Assembly: GCA_002305415.1 (NCBI GenBank)
Contig: DBQX01000117.1
Location: forward strand, 1 to 25,476
DNA from: Actinomycetales bacterium UBA1383
Lineage (GTDB): Bacteria > Actinomycetota > Actinomycetes > Actinomycetales > Actinomycetaceae
Reading direction: 5' to 3'
Length of the DNA: 25,476 bases
Under the pieces are notes generated by a model. That model saw nothing but the letters and a program-made list of their open reading frames with translations, ran no database searches and was not told the origin of the DNA. Shown in pieces: positions 1 through 6,982 of this stretch. Made by a program: the position numbers and the translations under genes. Each line of letters starts with the position of its first letter. Within the stretch, counting starts at the first letter, position 1.

Positions 1-353
1 CGCCAACCCCTGTGGACAACCCACACCACACCCCACGCTGAGGAGGCGACGCAGCCGCCGCGACCAACCCACTCCACCCGGAACAAACGGACCGCAACCG
101 GGACGAACTGACAGGCCACCGCCCCGTGCACGCGAGGCGCCGCCCCGGGAGAGTCGCGTGGATGCGAAGCAGCCACAGGCGGGCCAGTTCCCTCGCCGTG
201 GTACGAGGGGTGCGGCACCACCCACGGCACGGCCAGTCCGCGACGCCCGCCACGCCCCAGGCACCCACCCCCACCACCCTCACCGGATCTGACCAGACTC
301 ACCGGATCTGACCAGATGTCGACTCGGGGCCACGAGTGCGGCACGCTTGGCGC
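1..353. other. Intergenic stretch upstream of the GCS2-like gene
   Basis: I see no convincing gene here. A 61-codon open frame at 126-311 has an Arg/His/Pro-rich composition typical of a non-coding frame in GC-rich DNA. Near the left edge, TGTGGACAA (11-19) is the reverse complement of TTGTCCACA, the DnaA-box consensus of high-GC actinobacteria, but it stands alone. A 19-bp tandem duplication (279-316) lies just before the next gene and is listed separately. Confidence 0.5.
279..316. repeat. 19-bp perfect tandem duplication with internal palindrome
   Basis: Two identical head-to-tail copies of CTCACCGGATCTGACCAGA occupy 279-297 and 298-316. Each copy ends in an imperfect palindrome, TCTG-AC-CAGA (288-297 and 307-316). 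The duplication ends 37 nt before the preferred ATG of the ligase gene, where a promoter or operator would be expected. A 19-bp period is close to two helical turns, so two bound proteins would lie on nearly the same face. Function is inferred from position only. Confidence 0.75.
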
Positions 354-1832
354 ATGGGCAAGGATGTGGGCAGCCGGACCTTCTCCCGCGAGGATCGGCA
401 GCGCTACCGCGACAAGGTGCACCGCTGCCTCGACGTCTTCGCCGAGATGCTGCACCGCGAACTCTTCGAGTTCGATCTCCCCCTCACGGGCATGGAAGTG
501 GAGCTCAACCTCGTGGATCGCGACGGGGCACCCGCGATGCGCAACGCGGAGGTACTCGAGCGGATCGACAACCCCGCGTTCGTTCCCGAACTCGGCCGGT
601 TCAACCTGGAGATCAACATCCCCCCGCAGCTGCTGACCGGCGACGGCGCCGCACGGTACGAGCGCCAGGTGCGTGACCAGCTGAACACCGCCGAGGAGAA
701 GGCCCAGACGGACGGCGCGGGCATGGTGATGATCGGGATCCTCCCGACCCTGCGGCCCGAGCACCTCACCCACGAAACGATCAGCGGCAACCCCCGCTAC
801 GCACTCCTTGACGAACAGATGCTGCTCGCCCGCGGCGAGGACCTGCACATCGACATCCGGGGCGAGCATGAGACGCTGGAAACCTGGGCCGACTCGATCG
901 CGCCCGAGGCGGCCTGCACCTCCGTCCAGTTCCACATGCAGGTGAGCCCTGAGGAGTTCGCCGCATCCTGGAACGCCGCCCAGTGCCTGGCAGCCGCACA
1001 GGTGGCGCTGGGCGCCAACTCGCCCTACTTCCTCGGCAAGGAACTGTGGCGCGAGACCCGGATCGCCCTCTTCACCCAGGCCACGGACACGCGTCCGGTC
1101 GAGATGCAGGCACAGGGGGTACGTCCCCGTGTCTGGTTCGGCGAGCGCTGGATCACCAGCGTCTTCGACCTCTTCGAGGAGAACCTCCGCTACTTCCCCG
1201 CCCTCCTGCCCGTCGTGGAGGAGGAGGACCCGGTCGCGGAACTGGCGGCGGGCCGGACGCCGTCGCTCGCGGAGCTGCGCCTCCACAACGGCACGGTGTG
1301 GCGCTGGAACAGGCCGGTGTACGACGTCGTCCGCGGCCGCCCCCACCTGCGGGTGGAGAACCGGGTGCTCCCGGCGGGGCCAACGGTCGTGGACGTGCTC
1401 GCCAACGGGGCGTTCTACTTCGGCGCCCTGCGCGCGCTCGCGCACGAGGACCGCCCGATCTGGTCACGCATGTCGTTCGGGGCGGCGGAGGAGAACTTCA
1501 CCTCGGCGGCCCAGCGCGGGCTCGAGGCCACCGTCTACTGGCCCGGGATGGGCCGGGTCCCGGCCTCCGAACTGGTGCTGCGCCACCTGCTGCCGCTGGC
1601 CCACGAAGGCCTGCGCGCCTGGGGCGTGGACCACGAGATCCGTGAGCGGCTCCTCGGCGTCATCGAGGGCCGCTGCACCTCCGGGCAGAACGGCGCCCGC
1701 TGGCAGGTGGACACGGTGCACGCCCTCGAACGGCGCGGGGTGGAGCGGTGGGAGGCCCTGCGGCGCATGACCCTGGAGTACGTCGCCCGTGGGCACACCA
1801 ACGAGCCGGTGCACCTCTGGGACAAGCCCTGA
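354..1832 (+). CDS. Glutamate-cysteine ligase family (GCS2) protein
   Basis: Predicted cytosolic ATP-dependent carboxylate-amine ligase of about 492 residues, resembling the conserved actinobacterial proteins annotated as glutamate-cysteine ligase. Recognisable blocks are LTGMEVELNLVD near residue 44 (metal/ATP-binding Glu residues), FNLEINIPPQ, ACTSVQFHMQVSP, RPRVWFGERWITSVFDLFEEN, LRVENRVLPAGPTVVD and, at the C-terminus, HTNEPVH. An in-frame GTG at 336 would add six residues. I prefer the ATG at 354 because relatives begin with a similar M-G-x-x-V leader, and no clear Shine-Dalgarno decides it. Mycothiol rather than glutathione is the usual actinobacterial thiol, so the true product is uncertain: gamma-glutamylcysteine, an ergothioneine precursor, or another gamma-glutamyl amide. 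The gene is convergent with corA, with 24 bp between the stops. Confidence 0.85.
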   Translation: MGKDVGSRTFSREDRQRYRDKVHRCLDVFAEMLHRELFEFDLPLTGMEVELNLVDRDGAPAMRNAEVLERIDNPAFVPELGRFNLEINIPPQLLTGDGAARYERQVRDQLNTAEEKAQTDGAGMVMIGILPTLRPEHLTHETISGNPRYALLDEQMLLARGEDLHIDIRGEHETLETWADSIAPEAACTSVQFHMQVSPEEFAASWNAAQCLAAAQVALGANSPYFLGKELWRETRIALFTQATDTRPVEMQAQGVRPRVWFGERWITSVFDLFEENLRYFPALLPVVEEEDPVAELAAGRTPSLAELRLHNGTVWRWNRPVYDVVRGRPHLRVENRVLPAGPTVVDVLANGAFYFGALRALAHEDRPIWSRMSFGAAEENFTSAAQRGLEATVYWPGMGRVPASELVLRHLLPLAHEGLRAWGVDHEIRERLLGVIEGRCTSGQNGARWQVDTVHALERRGVERWEALRRMTLEYVARGHTNEPVHLWDKP

Positions 1833-1856
1833 GGCGAGGCCCCCTGTGGCGATCCG

Positions 1857-2864
1857 TCACAGCCAGTCCCGGCGGCGGAAGCTCAGGTAGAGCACGGCGG
1901 AGAGCAGGAGGATCGCGGACGCGCTCATCCACAGCCCGCTCGTGGCCTCGGAGCCGGGATACGGGACGTTCTGCCCGAACCAGCCAGTGATCGCGGTGGG
2001 GACGGCGATGATGGCAGCCCACGCAGCGAGCTTCTTCATGATCTCGTTGAGGCGGGCATCCTGGAGGGCGATGTTCGTCTCAAAGATGGACGTGACCATG
2101 TCCCGCAGCGACTCGGTCCACTCCGACGCCCGCAGCACGTGGTCGTAGAGGTCGTCGAACCAGGCGTCCAGCTCCGTGCCGCGCCCCGGGGTGCGCCGGA
2201 GCAGGCCACTGACCACCTCACGCATCGGCAGCACCATGCGCCGCAGCTCCACAAGGTCGCGGCGCAACACGAAGACGTCACGGGCGAACGCGGGACCGGT
2301 GCGACCCTCCTCGAACAGCACGTCCTCGAGTTCCTCGACGACGTCGTCGAGTTGCTGGATGGTGGTGAAGTGCCCGTCGACGACGTAGTCGAGGAGCCCG
2401 TGCAGCAGCGCTCCGGAGCCGTGCCGGAGGAGGTGCGCATTCTCGTCCCACAGCCGCAGCACGGGCGCCATGTCGAAGTCCTCGTCCATCCGGATGGTGA
2501 CGAGCGCACGGGGCATGACCACGCCCGAGACGCGAGCGGCGCGGAGGCGGGCCGCCTCTGGTCTCTCCGGGTCGCGGGGCAGGAGCCACGTGGCATACAC
2601 CGTGAAGAAGACGTGGGACTCGTACCGCACCACCTTCGGACGCTCGTAGGGGGCGAGCGCGTCCTCGACCTGCGTCGGCGCGAGGCCGAGCTCACCCGCC
2701 AGCCGGCCGAGGTCCTCCGCCGTGGGCCGGAGCAGGTCGATCCAGACGACGCCCTCCGGCTCACGCACCGCCGCCGGGATCTCGTCCAGCCGGACGTCGT
2801 CGTCGACGACGGCGCCCCCTCGCCACTCGCGGCTCGCGACGATGCTGCCCAACGACTCGTCCAT
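1857..2864 (-). CDS. corA: CorA-family divalent cation transporter
   Basis: Inner-membrane Mg2+/divalent cation channel of 335 residues, the usual CorA length. It has a long acidic cytosolic N-terminal domain, a long helix with many Glu and Arg residues around residues 170-280, and two C-terminal membrane segments (about 281-296 and 310-328) ending in a basic RRRDWL tail, as in CorA. The signature loop after TM1 reads FGQNVPYPG, so the canonical Gly-Met-Asn filter is Gly-Gln-Asn at residues 297-299. GMN variants occur in other CorA/ZntB members, so the transported ion is open. The gene is divergent from the thioredoxin/DsbD-like gene across 246 bp. No strong Shine-Dalgarno precedes the ATG, and the start is chosen because it gives the family length. 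Confidence 0.9.
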   Translation of the reverse strand: MDESLGSIVASREWRGGAVVDDDVRLDEIPAAVREPEGVVWIDLLRPTAEDLGRLAGELGLAPTQVEDALAPYERPKVVRYESHVFFTVYATWLLPRDPERPEAARLRAARVSGVVMPRALVTIRMDEDFDMAPVLRLWDENAHLLRHGSGALLHGLLDYVVDGHFTTIQQLDDVVEELEDVLFEEGRTGPAFARDVFVLRRDLVELRRMVLPMREVVSGLLRRTPGRGTELDAWFDDLYDHVLRASEWTESLRDMVTSIFETNIALQDARLNEIMKKLAAWAAIIAVPTAITGWFGQNVPYPGSEATSGLWMSASAILLLSAVLYLSFRRRDWL

Positions 2865-3110
2865 TGCTCAATCGTGCACGCGGGCACGGCCGGATGGTGG
2901 ATTCCGGTAACGAGAAATGCGCCGCCACTCTCGACGACGCCACTGCTTTCCTCGCCGTCACCCTGCAGCCGCCATCGGTAGGGGCGTGTGCGGATGGGTC
3001 CGCCCCCGGGCCACGCGGAACGTCCCACGAGGCATGCCCACCTGCGTGTTAGCCTCCCGAAAGGGCCGGATCGCTGACCGCCCGAACTACGCCAACCGAG
3101 GTGATGTCTG
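2865..3110. promoter_or_regulatory. Divergent intergenic region, corA / thioredoxin-DsbD fusion
   Basis: This 246-bp gap must hold promoters for both flanking genes. On the plus strand, TAGCCT (3050-3055) fits a TAnnnT -10 element about 55 nt before the GTG start, but I see no good -35 at 17 nt. GAGGTGA (3098-3104) is a strong Shine-Dalgarno that fixes the downstream start at 3111. I see no clear minus-strand promoter for corA and no repeat. Confidence 0.4.
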
Positions 3111-4631
3111 GTGCGCAGGTGGATCGCGGCCTTCGCCATGGTGCTGTTCACGCTTCTCCTCGCGAGCGCTCCCGCCGCCGCACGCCCGGCACCGTCAGAC
3201 ACGGACCCGAACCCGGCGATCATGTACTTCTTCTGGGGCGAGGGCTGCCCCCACTGCGCCGCGGCCAAACCGTTCCTCGCCGAACTGGAGGAACGGTATC
3301 CCGGGTTCGAGGTGCGGTCCTACGAGGTCTACAACGACATGGCGGCCCAGGAGTTGCTCTTCACCATGGCGGCGGCCACCGGGTTCGAGGTCACCGGCGT
3401 CCCAACGTTCATCATGGGCGACGAGTACTGGGTGGGGTTCTCCGAGACCGTGACCGGTCCGCAGCTCGAGGCGGCGGTGACGACGTGCCTGGCCTCGGGG
3501 TGCCCGGACGCCGGTGCGGGCATCGTGTCGCCGGTCGAGACGGCGGAGCCCACGGCACCCGCTCCGAGCGCCTCCCCCACCCCGCCAGTGGTCGACCCTG
3601 ATCCGGAACCCGGCACCATCGACCTGCCGATCTTCGGGCGTGTCGACGTCGCCCACCAATCCCTCATCGTCACGACGGCGCTCATCGCGCTGGTGGACGG
3701 CTTCAACCCGTGCTCGCTGTGGGTGCTCTCGGTGCTGCTCGCCCTCACCCTCCGGTCCGGTTCCCGGCGGAAGACGGTGATCGTGGGCCTCGTCTTCATC
3801 TTCGTCACCGCTCTCGTATACGCGCTGTTCATCGCGGGGATGTTCACCGTGTTCACCGTGGTGAACGTGGCGCCCTGGGTCCGCGTCCTCGTGGCGCTCG
3901 TGGCGCTGGGCTTCGCGGCGGTGAACATCAAGGACTACTTCTGGTTCCGGGAGGGCATCTCCTTCACGATCCCGGACGACAAGAAGCCCGGAATCTACCG
4001 GCGTATCCGCACCCTCATGGCCAGGAGCGACTCGATGCCCGCCCTCATCGGCGGCACGATCGTGCTGGCCGCAGGAGTCTCCACCATCGAACTCGCCTGC
4101 ACCGCCGGCTTCCCCGTGCTGTGGACGAACCTCCTCACCGACCAGGGGGTCGGAGTGGGCGTGTTCCTCGGCCTGCTGCTGCTCTACATGCTGATCTACC
4201 AGCTCGACGAGCTGGCCATCTTCGGGGTTGCCGTGGTGTCCCTCAAGGCGAGCAAGCTCGAGGAGAAGCACGGCCGGGTCCTCAAGCTCGTCGGCGGGAT
4301 GCTCCTCCTGACCCTGGCCATCGTGATGATCATCGACCCGACGGTGATGAGCACGGTTGGCGGTGCGCTCACCGTGTTCGGGATCGCGGTGGCGGCGACC
4401 CTGCTCGTCCTGCTGTTGCACCGCGTGGTCCTGCCACGGTTGGGCATCCACATCGGCACCGAGCAGAAGCGGCCCGCCCTGGCTGGCGCGGCGCACGGGG
4501 GCACGAAGCAGGGCGGACCCTCGGAAAGCAAGGGGACCACGGGGACCAAGCAGGGCAGTGCCGCGGGAACGTCCCAGCGAGTGGATTCCCGGGGGAAGCC
4601 GGTGGCGAGGTCCAAGCCCCGCGGCCGCTAG
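3111..4631 (+). CDS. Secreted thioredoxin-fold domain fused to DsbD/CcdA-like membrane domain
   Basis: Predicted 506-residue envelope thiol-disulfide protein. Residues 1-25 form a signal peptide ending ASAPAAA. Residues about 34-135 are a thioredoxin/glutaredoxin-like domain with the redox motif CPHC at 46-49. A Pro/Thr-rich linker (about 140-170) leads to a polytopic domain with roughly six membrane segments. These carry paired cysteines in DGFNPCSLW and ELACTAGFP, the arrangement used by DsbD/CcdA proteins to pass electrons across the membrane. The last 55 residues are hydrophilic and low-complexity, with GTKQG repeated. I infer that the membrane domain takes reductant from cytosolic thioredoxin and passes it to its own extracytoplasmic CPHC domain. 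Start GTG 3111 is fixed by GAGGTGA six nucleotides upstream. The gene is convergent with ilvD across the repeat array. Confidence 0.8.
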   Translation: MRRWIAAFAMVLFTLLLASAPAAARPAPSDTDPNPAIMYFFWGEGCPHCAAAKPFLAELEERYPGFEVRSYEVYNDMAAQELLFTMAAATGFEVTGVPTFIMGDEYWVGFSETVTGPQLEAAVTTCLASGCPDAGAGIVSPVETAEPTAPAPSASPTPPVVDPDPEPGTIDLPIFGRVDVAHQSLIVTTALIALVDGFNPCSLWVLSVLLALTLRSGSRRKTVIVGLVFIFVTALVYALFIAGMFTVFTVVNVAPWVRVLVALVALGFAAVNIKDYFWFREGISFTIPDDKKPGIYRRIRTLMARSDSMPALIGGTIVLAAGVSTIELACTAGFPVLWTNLLTDQGVGVGVFLGLLLLYMLIYQLDELAIFGVAVVSLKASKLEEKHGRVLKLVGGMLLLTLAIVMIIDPTVMSTVGGALTVFGIAVAATLLVLLLHRVVLPRLGIHIGTEQKRPALAGAAHGGTKQGGPSESKGTTGTKQGSAAGTSQRVDSRGKPVARSKPRGR

Positions 4632-4638
4632 AGGACCG

Positions 4639-4691
4639 TCAACGCCCGTTGTGCACCCCTACTGGAACACTCAACACCCGTTGCGCACCCC
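4639..4691. repeat. Short degenerate direct repeat, two copies 32 bp apart
   Basis: The 21-bp stretch at 4639-4659 (TCAACGCCCGTTGTGCACCCC) recurs at 4671-4691 with two substitutions. It lies directly after the stop codon of the thioredoxin/DsbD gene and before the 74-bp array. No function is evident. It may be a remnant of a separate intergenic repeat family. Confidence 0.6.
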
Positions 4692-4714
4692 CTTTGTGGC
4701 TTTGCACGGTTTGG

Positions 4715-4970
4715 CGGGGCTCAAACGGTCGGTTGGCGCCCTCGGTGCGGGGAGGTCAGGCGACTGGGGTCTCCAACCGACGGTTTGACGGGGCTCAAAC
4801 GGTCGGTTGGCGCCCTCGGTGCGGGAGGTCAGGCGACTGGGGTCTCCAACCGACGGTTTGACGGGGCTCAAACGGTCGGTTGGCGCCCTCGGTGCGGCGA
4901 GGTCAGGCGACTGGGGTCTCCAACCGCCGGTTTGACGGGGCTCAAACCGTCGGTTGGAGACCCCAGTCGC
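4715..4970. repeat. Tandem array of a ~74-bp hairpin-forming repeat
   Basis: Three units start at 4715, 4789 and 4862, with a partial fourth at 4936 (periods 74, 73 and 74 bp). Each starts CGGGGCTCAAACGGTCGGTT and ends with CTCCAACCGACGGTTTGA, with few differences. At each unit junction the end of one unit and the start of the next form an imperfect stem of about 16 bp around a CGGGGC loop. The fourth unit stops after 12 bp and continues as an inverted copy of the unit end. The array fills the gap between two convergent genes. The period is not a multiple of three, which argues against coding. It resembles BIME/REP-type extragenic palindromes or a multi-hairpin terminator. Confidence 0.9.
4907..4970. 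terminator. Long hairpin closing the repeat array; possible bidirectional terminator
   Basis: Arms 4907-4935 and 4942-4970 are inverted copies of 29 bp with a single mismatch, around the 6-nt loop CGGGGC. In RNA from either strand this would be a very stable stem. It lies 20 bp beyond the ilvD stop codon on the ilvD-transcribed strand, and beyond the thioredoxin/DsbD gene on the other. There is no T-tract, so a role as terminator, RNA 3' stabiliser or recombination substrate is inferred from structure and position. Confidence 0.6.
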
Positions 4971-4990
4971 GCGAACAGGCTGGAACCCCG

Positions 4991-6829
4991 TCAGTCCACG
5001 TGCCGCGCGGCGCCCTTGTCCGCCGAGAGCGCGAGCGAGGCGTACACCCGGAGTGCCGCTGAGATCTCACGGTGCCGGTCGCGGGGCTTCCAGCCTGCGG
5101 CGTCGGCGCGCGCGCGGCGCTTGGCGAGGGTGACGTCGTCGACCTCGAGGGTGATGGAACGGTCCGGAATCGAGATGGAGATCATGTCCCCGTCCTCGAC
5201 CAGGGCGATCGCGCCGCCGGACGCCGCCTCCGGAGAGACGTGCCCCACGGACATCCCCGAGGAGCCCCCGGAGAATCGGCCGTCGGTGATGAGCGCGCAT
5301 TTCGGCCCGAGGCCGATCCCCTTCAGGTAGGAGGTGGGGTACAGCATCTCCTGCATGCCCGGCCCCCCCTTGGGGCCCTCGTAGCGCACGACGACGACGT
5401 CGCCCGGCTCGATCCGCCCACCCAGGATCGCCTCGACGGCCTCCTCCTGGGACTCGGTGACCTTCGCGGGCCCGCGGAACGTCCACAGGTGCTCGGGCAC
5501 GCCGGCGGTCTTGACGATGCAGCCGTCCGGGGCGAGGTTGCCCTTCAGGATGGCGAGGCCGCCGTCCTTCGTGTAGGCGTGCTCGACGTCGCGGACGCAG
5601 CCGTCGACGGGATCGGTGTCGAGGGTGGCCCAGCGGTTCGTCGAGGAGAACGCCTCGGTGGTGCGCACCCCGCCGGGCGCGGCGTGGAAGAGCTCCAGCG
5701 CGGTGGCGGAGGTGCGGCCGGAGCGGATGTCCCACTCCCCGAGCCACGTGTCGAGGTCCGGGGCGTGCACGGCGTGGGCCGGCTCGAGCAGTCCGGCGCG
5801 GTGGAGGGACCCCAGGATCGCGGGGATGCCGCCGGCGCGGTGCACGTCCTCCATGTAGTACTTGTGGGTGTTCGGCGCCACCTTGCAGATGCAGGGCGTG
5901 ACGCGGGAGATGGCGTCGATGTCGTCCTGGGTGAAGTCCACCCCGGCCTCGTTAGCCGCGGCGAGGATGTGCAGCACCGTGTTGGTGGAGCCGCCCATGG
6001 CCACGTCCAACCGCATCGCGTTGGCGAACGCGGCCTTGGTGGCGATGGAGAGCGGGAGGACGGAGGCGTCGTCGTCCTCGTACCAGCGCCTGGCGAGGTC
6101 GACGACGAGGCGCCCCGCGTTCAGGAACAGGTCCTTGCGGGCGGCTGCGGTGGCGAGGGTGGAGCCGTTGCCCGGCTGGGCCAGGCCGAGCGCCTCCATG
6201 AGGCAGTTCATCGAGTTGGCGGTGAACATGCCGGAGCAGGAGCCGCAGGTGGGGCAGGCGTTCTCCTCGATGAGCTGGAGCTGCTGGTCGGAGACCGAGG
6301 AGTCCACGGCCTGGACCATCGCGTCGATGAGGTCGAGACGGCTCTGGACGGTGCCGTCCTCCCCCACCACCACGCGGCCGGCCTCCATGGGGCCGCCCGA
6401 GACGAAGACGGTGGGGATGTTGAGCCGCAGCGCGGCGAGCAGCATGCCCGGGGTGATCTTGTCGCAGTTGGAGATGCAGACCAGCGCGTCGGCCTGGTGG
6501 GCGTTGACCATGTACTCCACGGAATCCGCGATGATCTCGCGGCTGGGCAGCGAGTAGAGCATGCCGGAGTGGCCCATGGCGATGCCGTCGTCCACCGCGA
6601 TGGTGTTGAACTCGCGGCCCACTCCCCCAGCTTCCGCGATCGCGCCCGCCACGAGCTGGCCCATGTCCTTCAGGTGCACGTGACCGGGCACGAACTGGGT
6701 GAAGGAGTTCGCGATCGCGATGATCGGCTTGCCGAAGTCCTCGTTCCTCAGTCCGGTGGCGCGCCAGAGCGCGCGGGCTCCGGCCATGTTCCGTCCGTGG
6801 GTGGTGGTGCGGGAGCGCAGTTCAGGCAT
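4991..6829 (-). CDS. ilvD: Dihydroxy-acid dehydratase
   Basis: Iron-sulfur dehydratase of valine/isoleucine (and, via valine, leucine and pantothenate) synthesis, converting 2,3-dihydroxy-isovalerate and -methylvalerate to 2-oxo acids in the cytosol. The 612 residues align with enterobacterial IlvD along nearly the whole length: RSRTTTHGRNMAGARALWRA at the N-terminus, EFNTIAVDDGIAMGHSGM, CISNCDKITPGML, CPTCGSCSGMFTANSMNC with cluster-binding cysteines, AMGGSTNTVLH, YEGPKGGPGMQEMLYPTS, and DGRFSGG near the end. An open frame extends to 6883, but homology starts at MPELRSRTTTHG, so I use the ATG at 6829. Upstream, TACCCT ends six nucleotides before that ATG, so the transcript may be leaderless. 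Convergent with the thioredoxin/DsbD gene and divergent from the protease gene. Confidence 0.97.
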   Translation of the reverse strand: MPELRSRTTTHGRNMAGARALWRATGLRNEDFGKPIIAIANSFTQFVPGHVHLKDMGQLVAGAIAEAGGVGREFNTIAVDDGIAMGHSGMLYSLPSREIIADSVEYMVNAHQADALVCISNCDKITPGMLLAALRLNIPTVFVSGGPMEAGRVVVGEDGTVQSRLDLIDAMVQAVDSSVSDQQLQLIEENACPTCGSCSGMFTANSMNCLMEALGLAQPGNGSTLATAAARKDLFLNAGRLVVDLARRWYEDDDASVLPLSIATKAAFANAMRLDVAMGGSTNTVLHILAAANEAGVDFTQDDIDAISRVTPCICKVAPNTHKYYMEDVHRAGGIPAILGSLHRAGLLEPAHAVHAPDLDTWLGEWDIRSGRTSATALELFHAAPGGVRTTEAFSSTNRWATLDTDPVDGCVRDVEHAYTKDGGLAILKGNLAPDGCIVKTAGVPEHLWTFRGPAKVTESQEEAVEAILGGRIEPGDVVVVRYEGPKGGPGMQEMLYPTSYLKGIGLGPKCALITDGRFSGGSSGMSVGHVSPEAASGGAIALVEDGDMISISIPDRSITLEVDDVTLAKRRARADAAGWKPRDRHREISAALRVYASLALSADKGAARHVD

Positions 6830-6982
6830 GCGGCTAGGGTAGCCCGGCCGTCCGAGGGCTGGACAGGGCATCTCGCGTACCAAGCGGCGAGACCAGCGCG
6901 TGGTTCGGCGATCCGACGACGGCGCCCGGGCCTACGCTTCCGCCATCGGGCATCGAGGGCCCGCCGTCCAGAGGGGGCAGCA
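6830..6982. promoter_or_regulatory. Divergent promoter region, ilvD / subtilase
   Basis: On the minus strand TACCCT (6836-6841) ends six bases before the ilvD ATG, the spacing expected of a -10 box in leaderless transcription. On the plus strand TACGCT (6933-6938) is a possible -10 for the protease, about 45 nt before its ATG, without a convincing -35. A purine-rich AGAGGGGGC (about 6970-6978) is the protease Shine-Dalgarno. No operator-like palindrome was noticed. Confidence 0.35.

Noticed and set aside
11..19. DnaA-box-like TGTGGACAA as a replication origin
   Set aside because: A single box without a cluster, AT-rich unwinding element, dnaA or dnaN nearby is not an origin.
126..311. A 61-codon gene upstream of the GCS2-like ligase
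   Set aside because: Arg/His/Pro/Thr-rich composition, no ribosome binding site and overlap with the 19-bp duplication.
4671..4871. Short open frames with repeated peptides in the 74-bp array
   Set aside because: The period of 73-74 bp changes reading frame at each unit, so the repeated peptide is a by-product of the DNA repeat.
4715..4970. CRISPR array
   Set aside because: The units are about 74 bp, contiguous and contain no variable spacers, and no cas gene is present.
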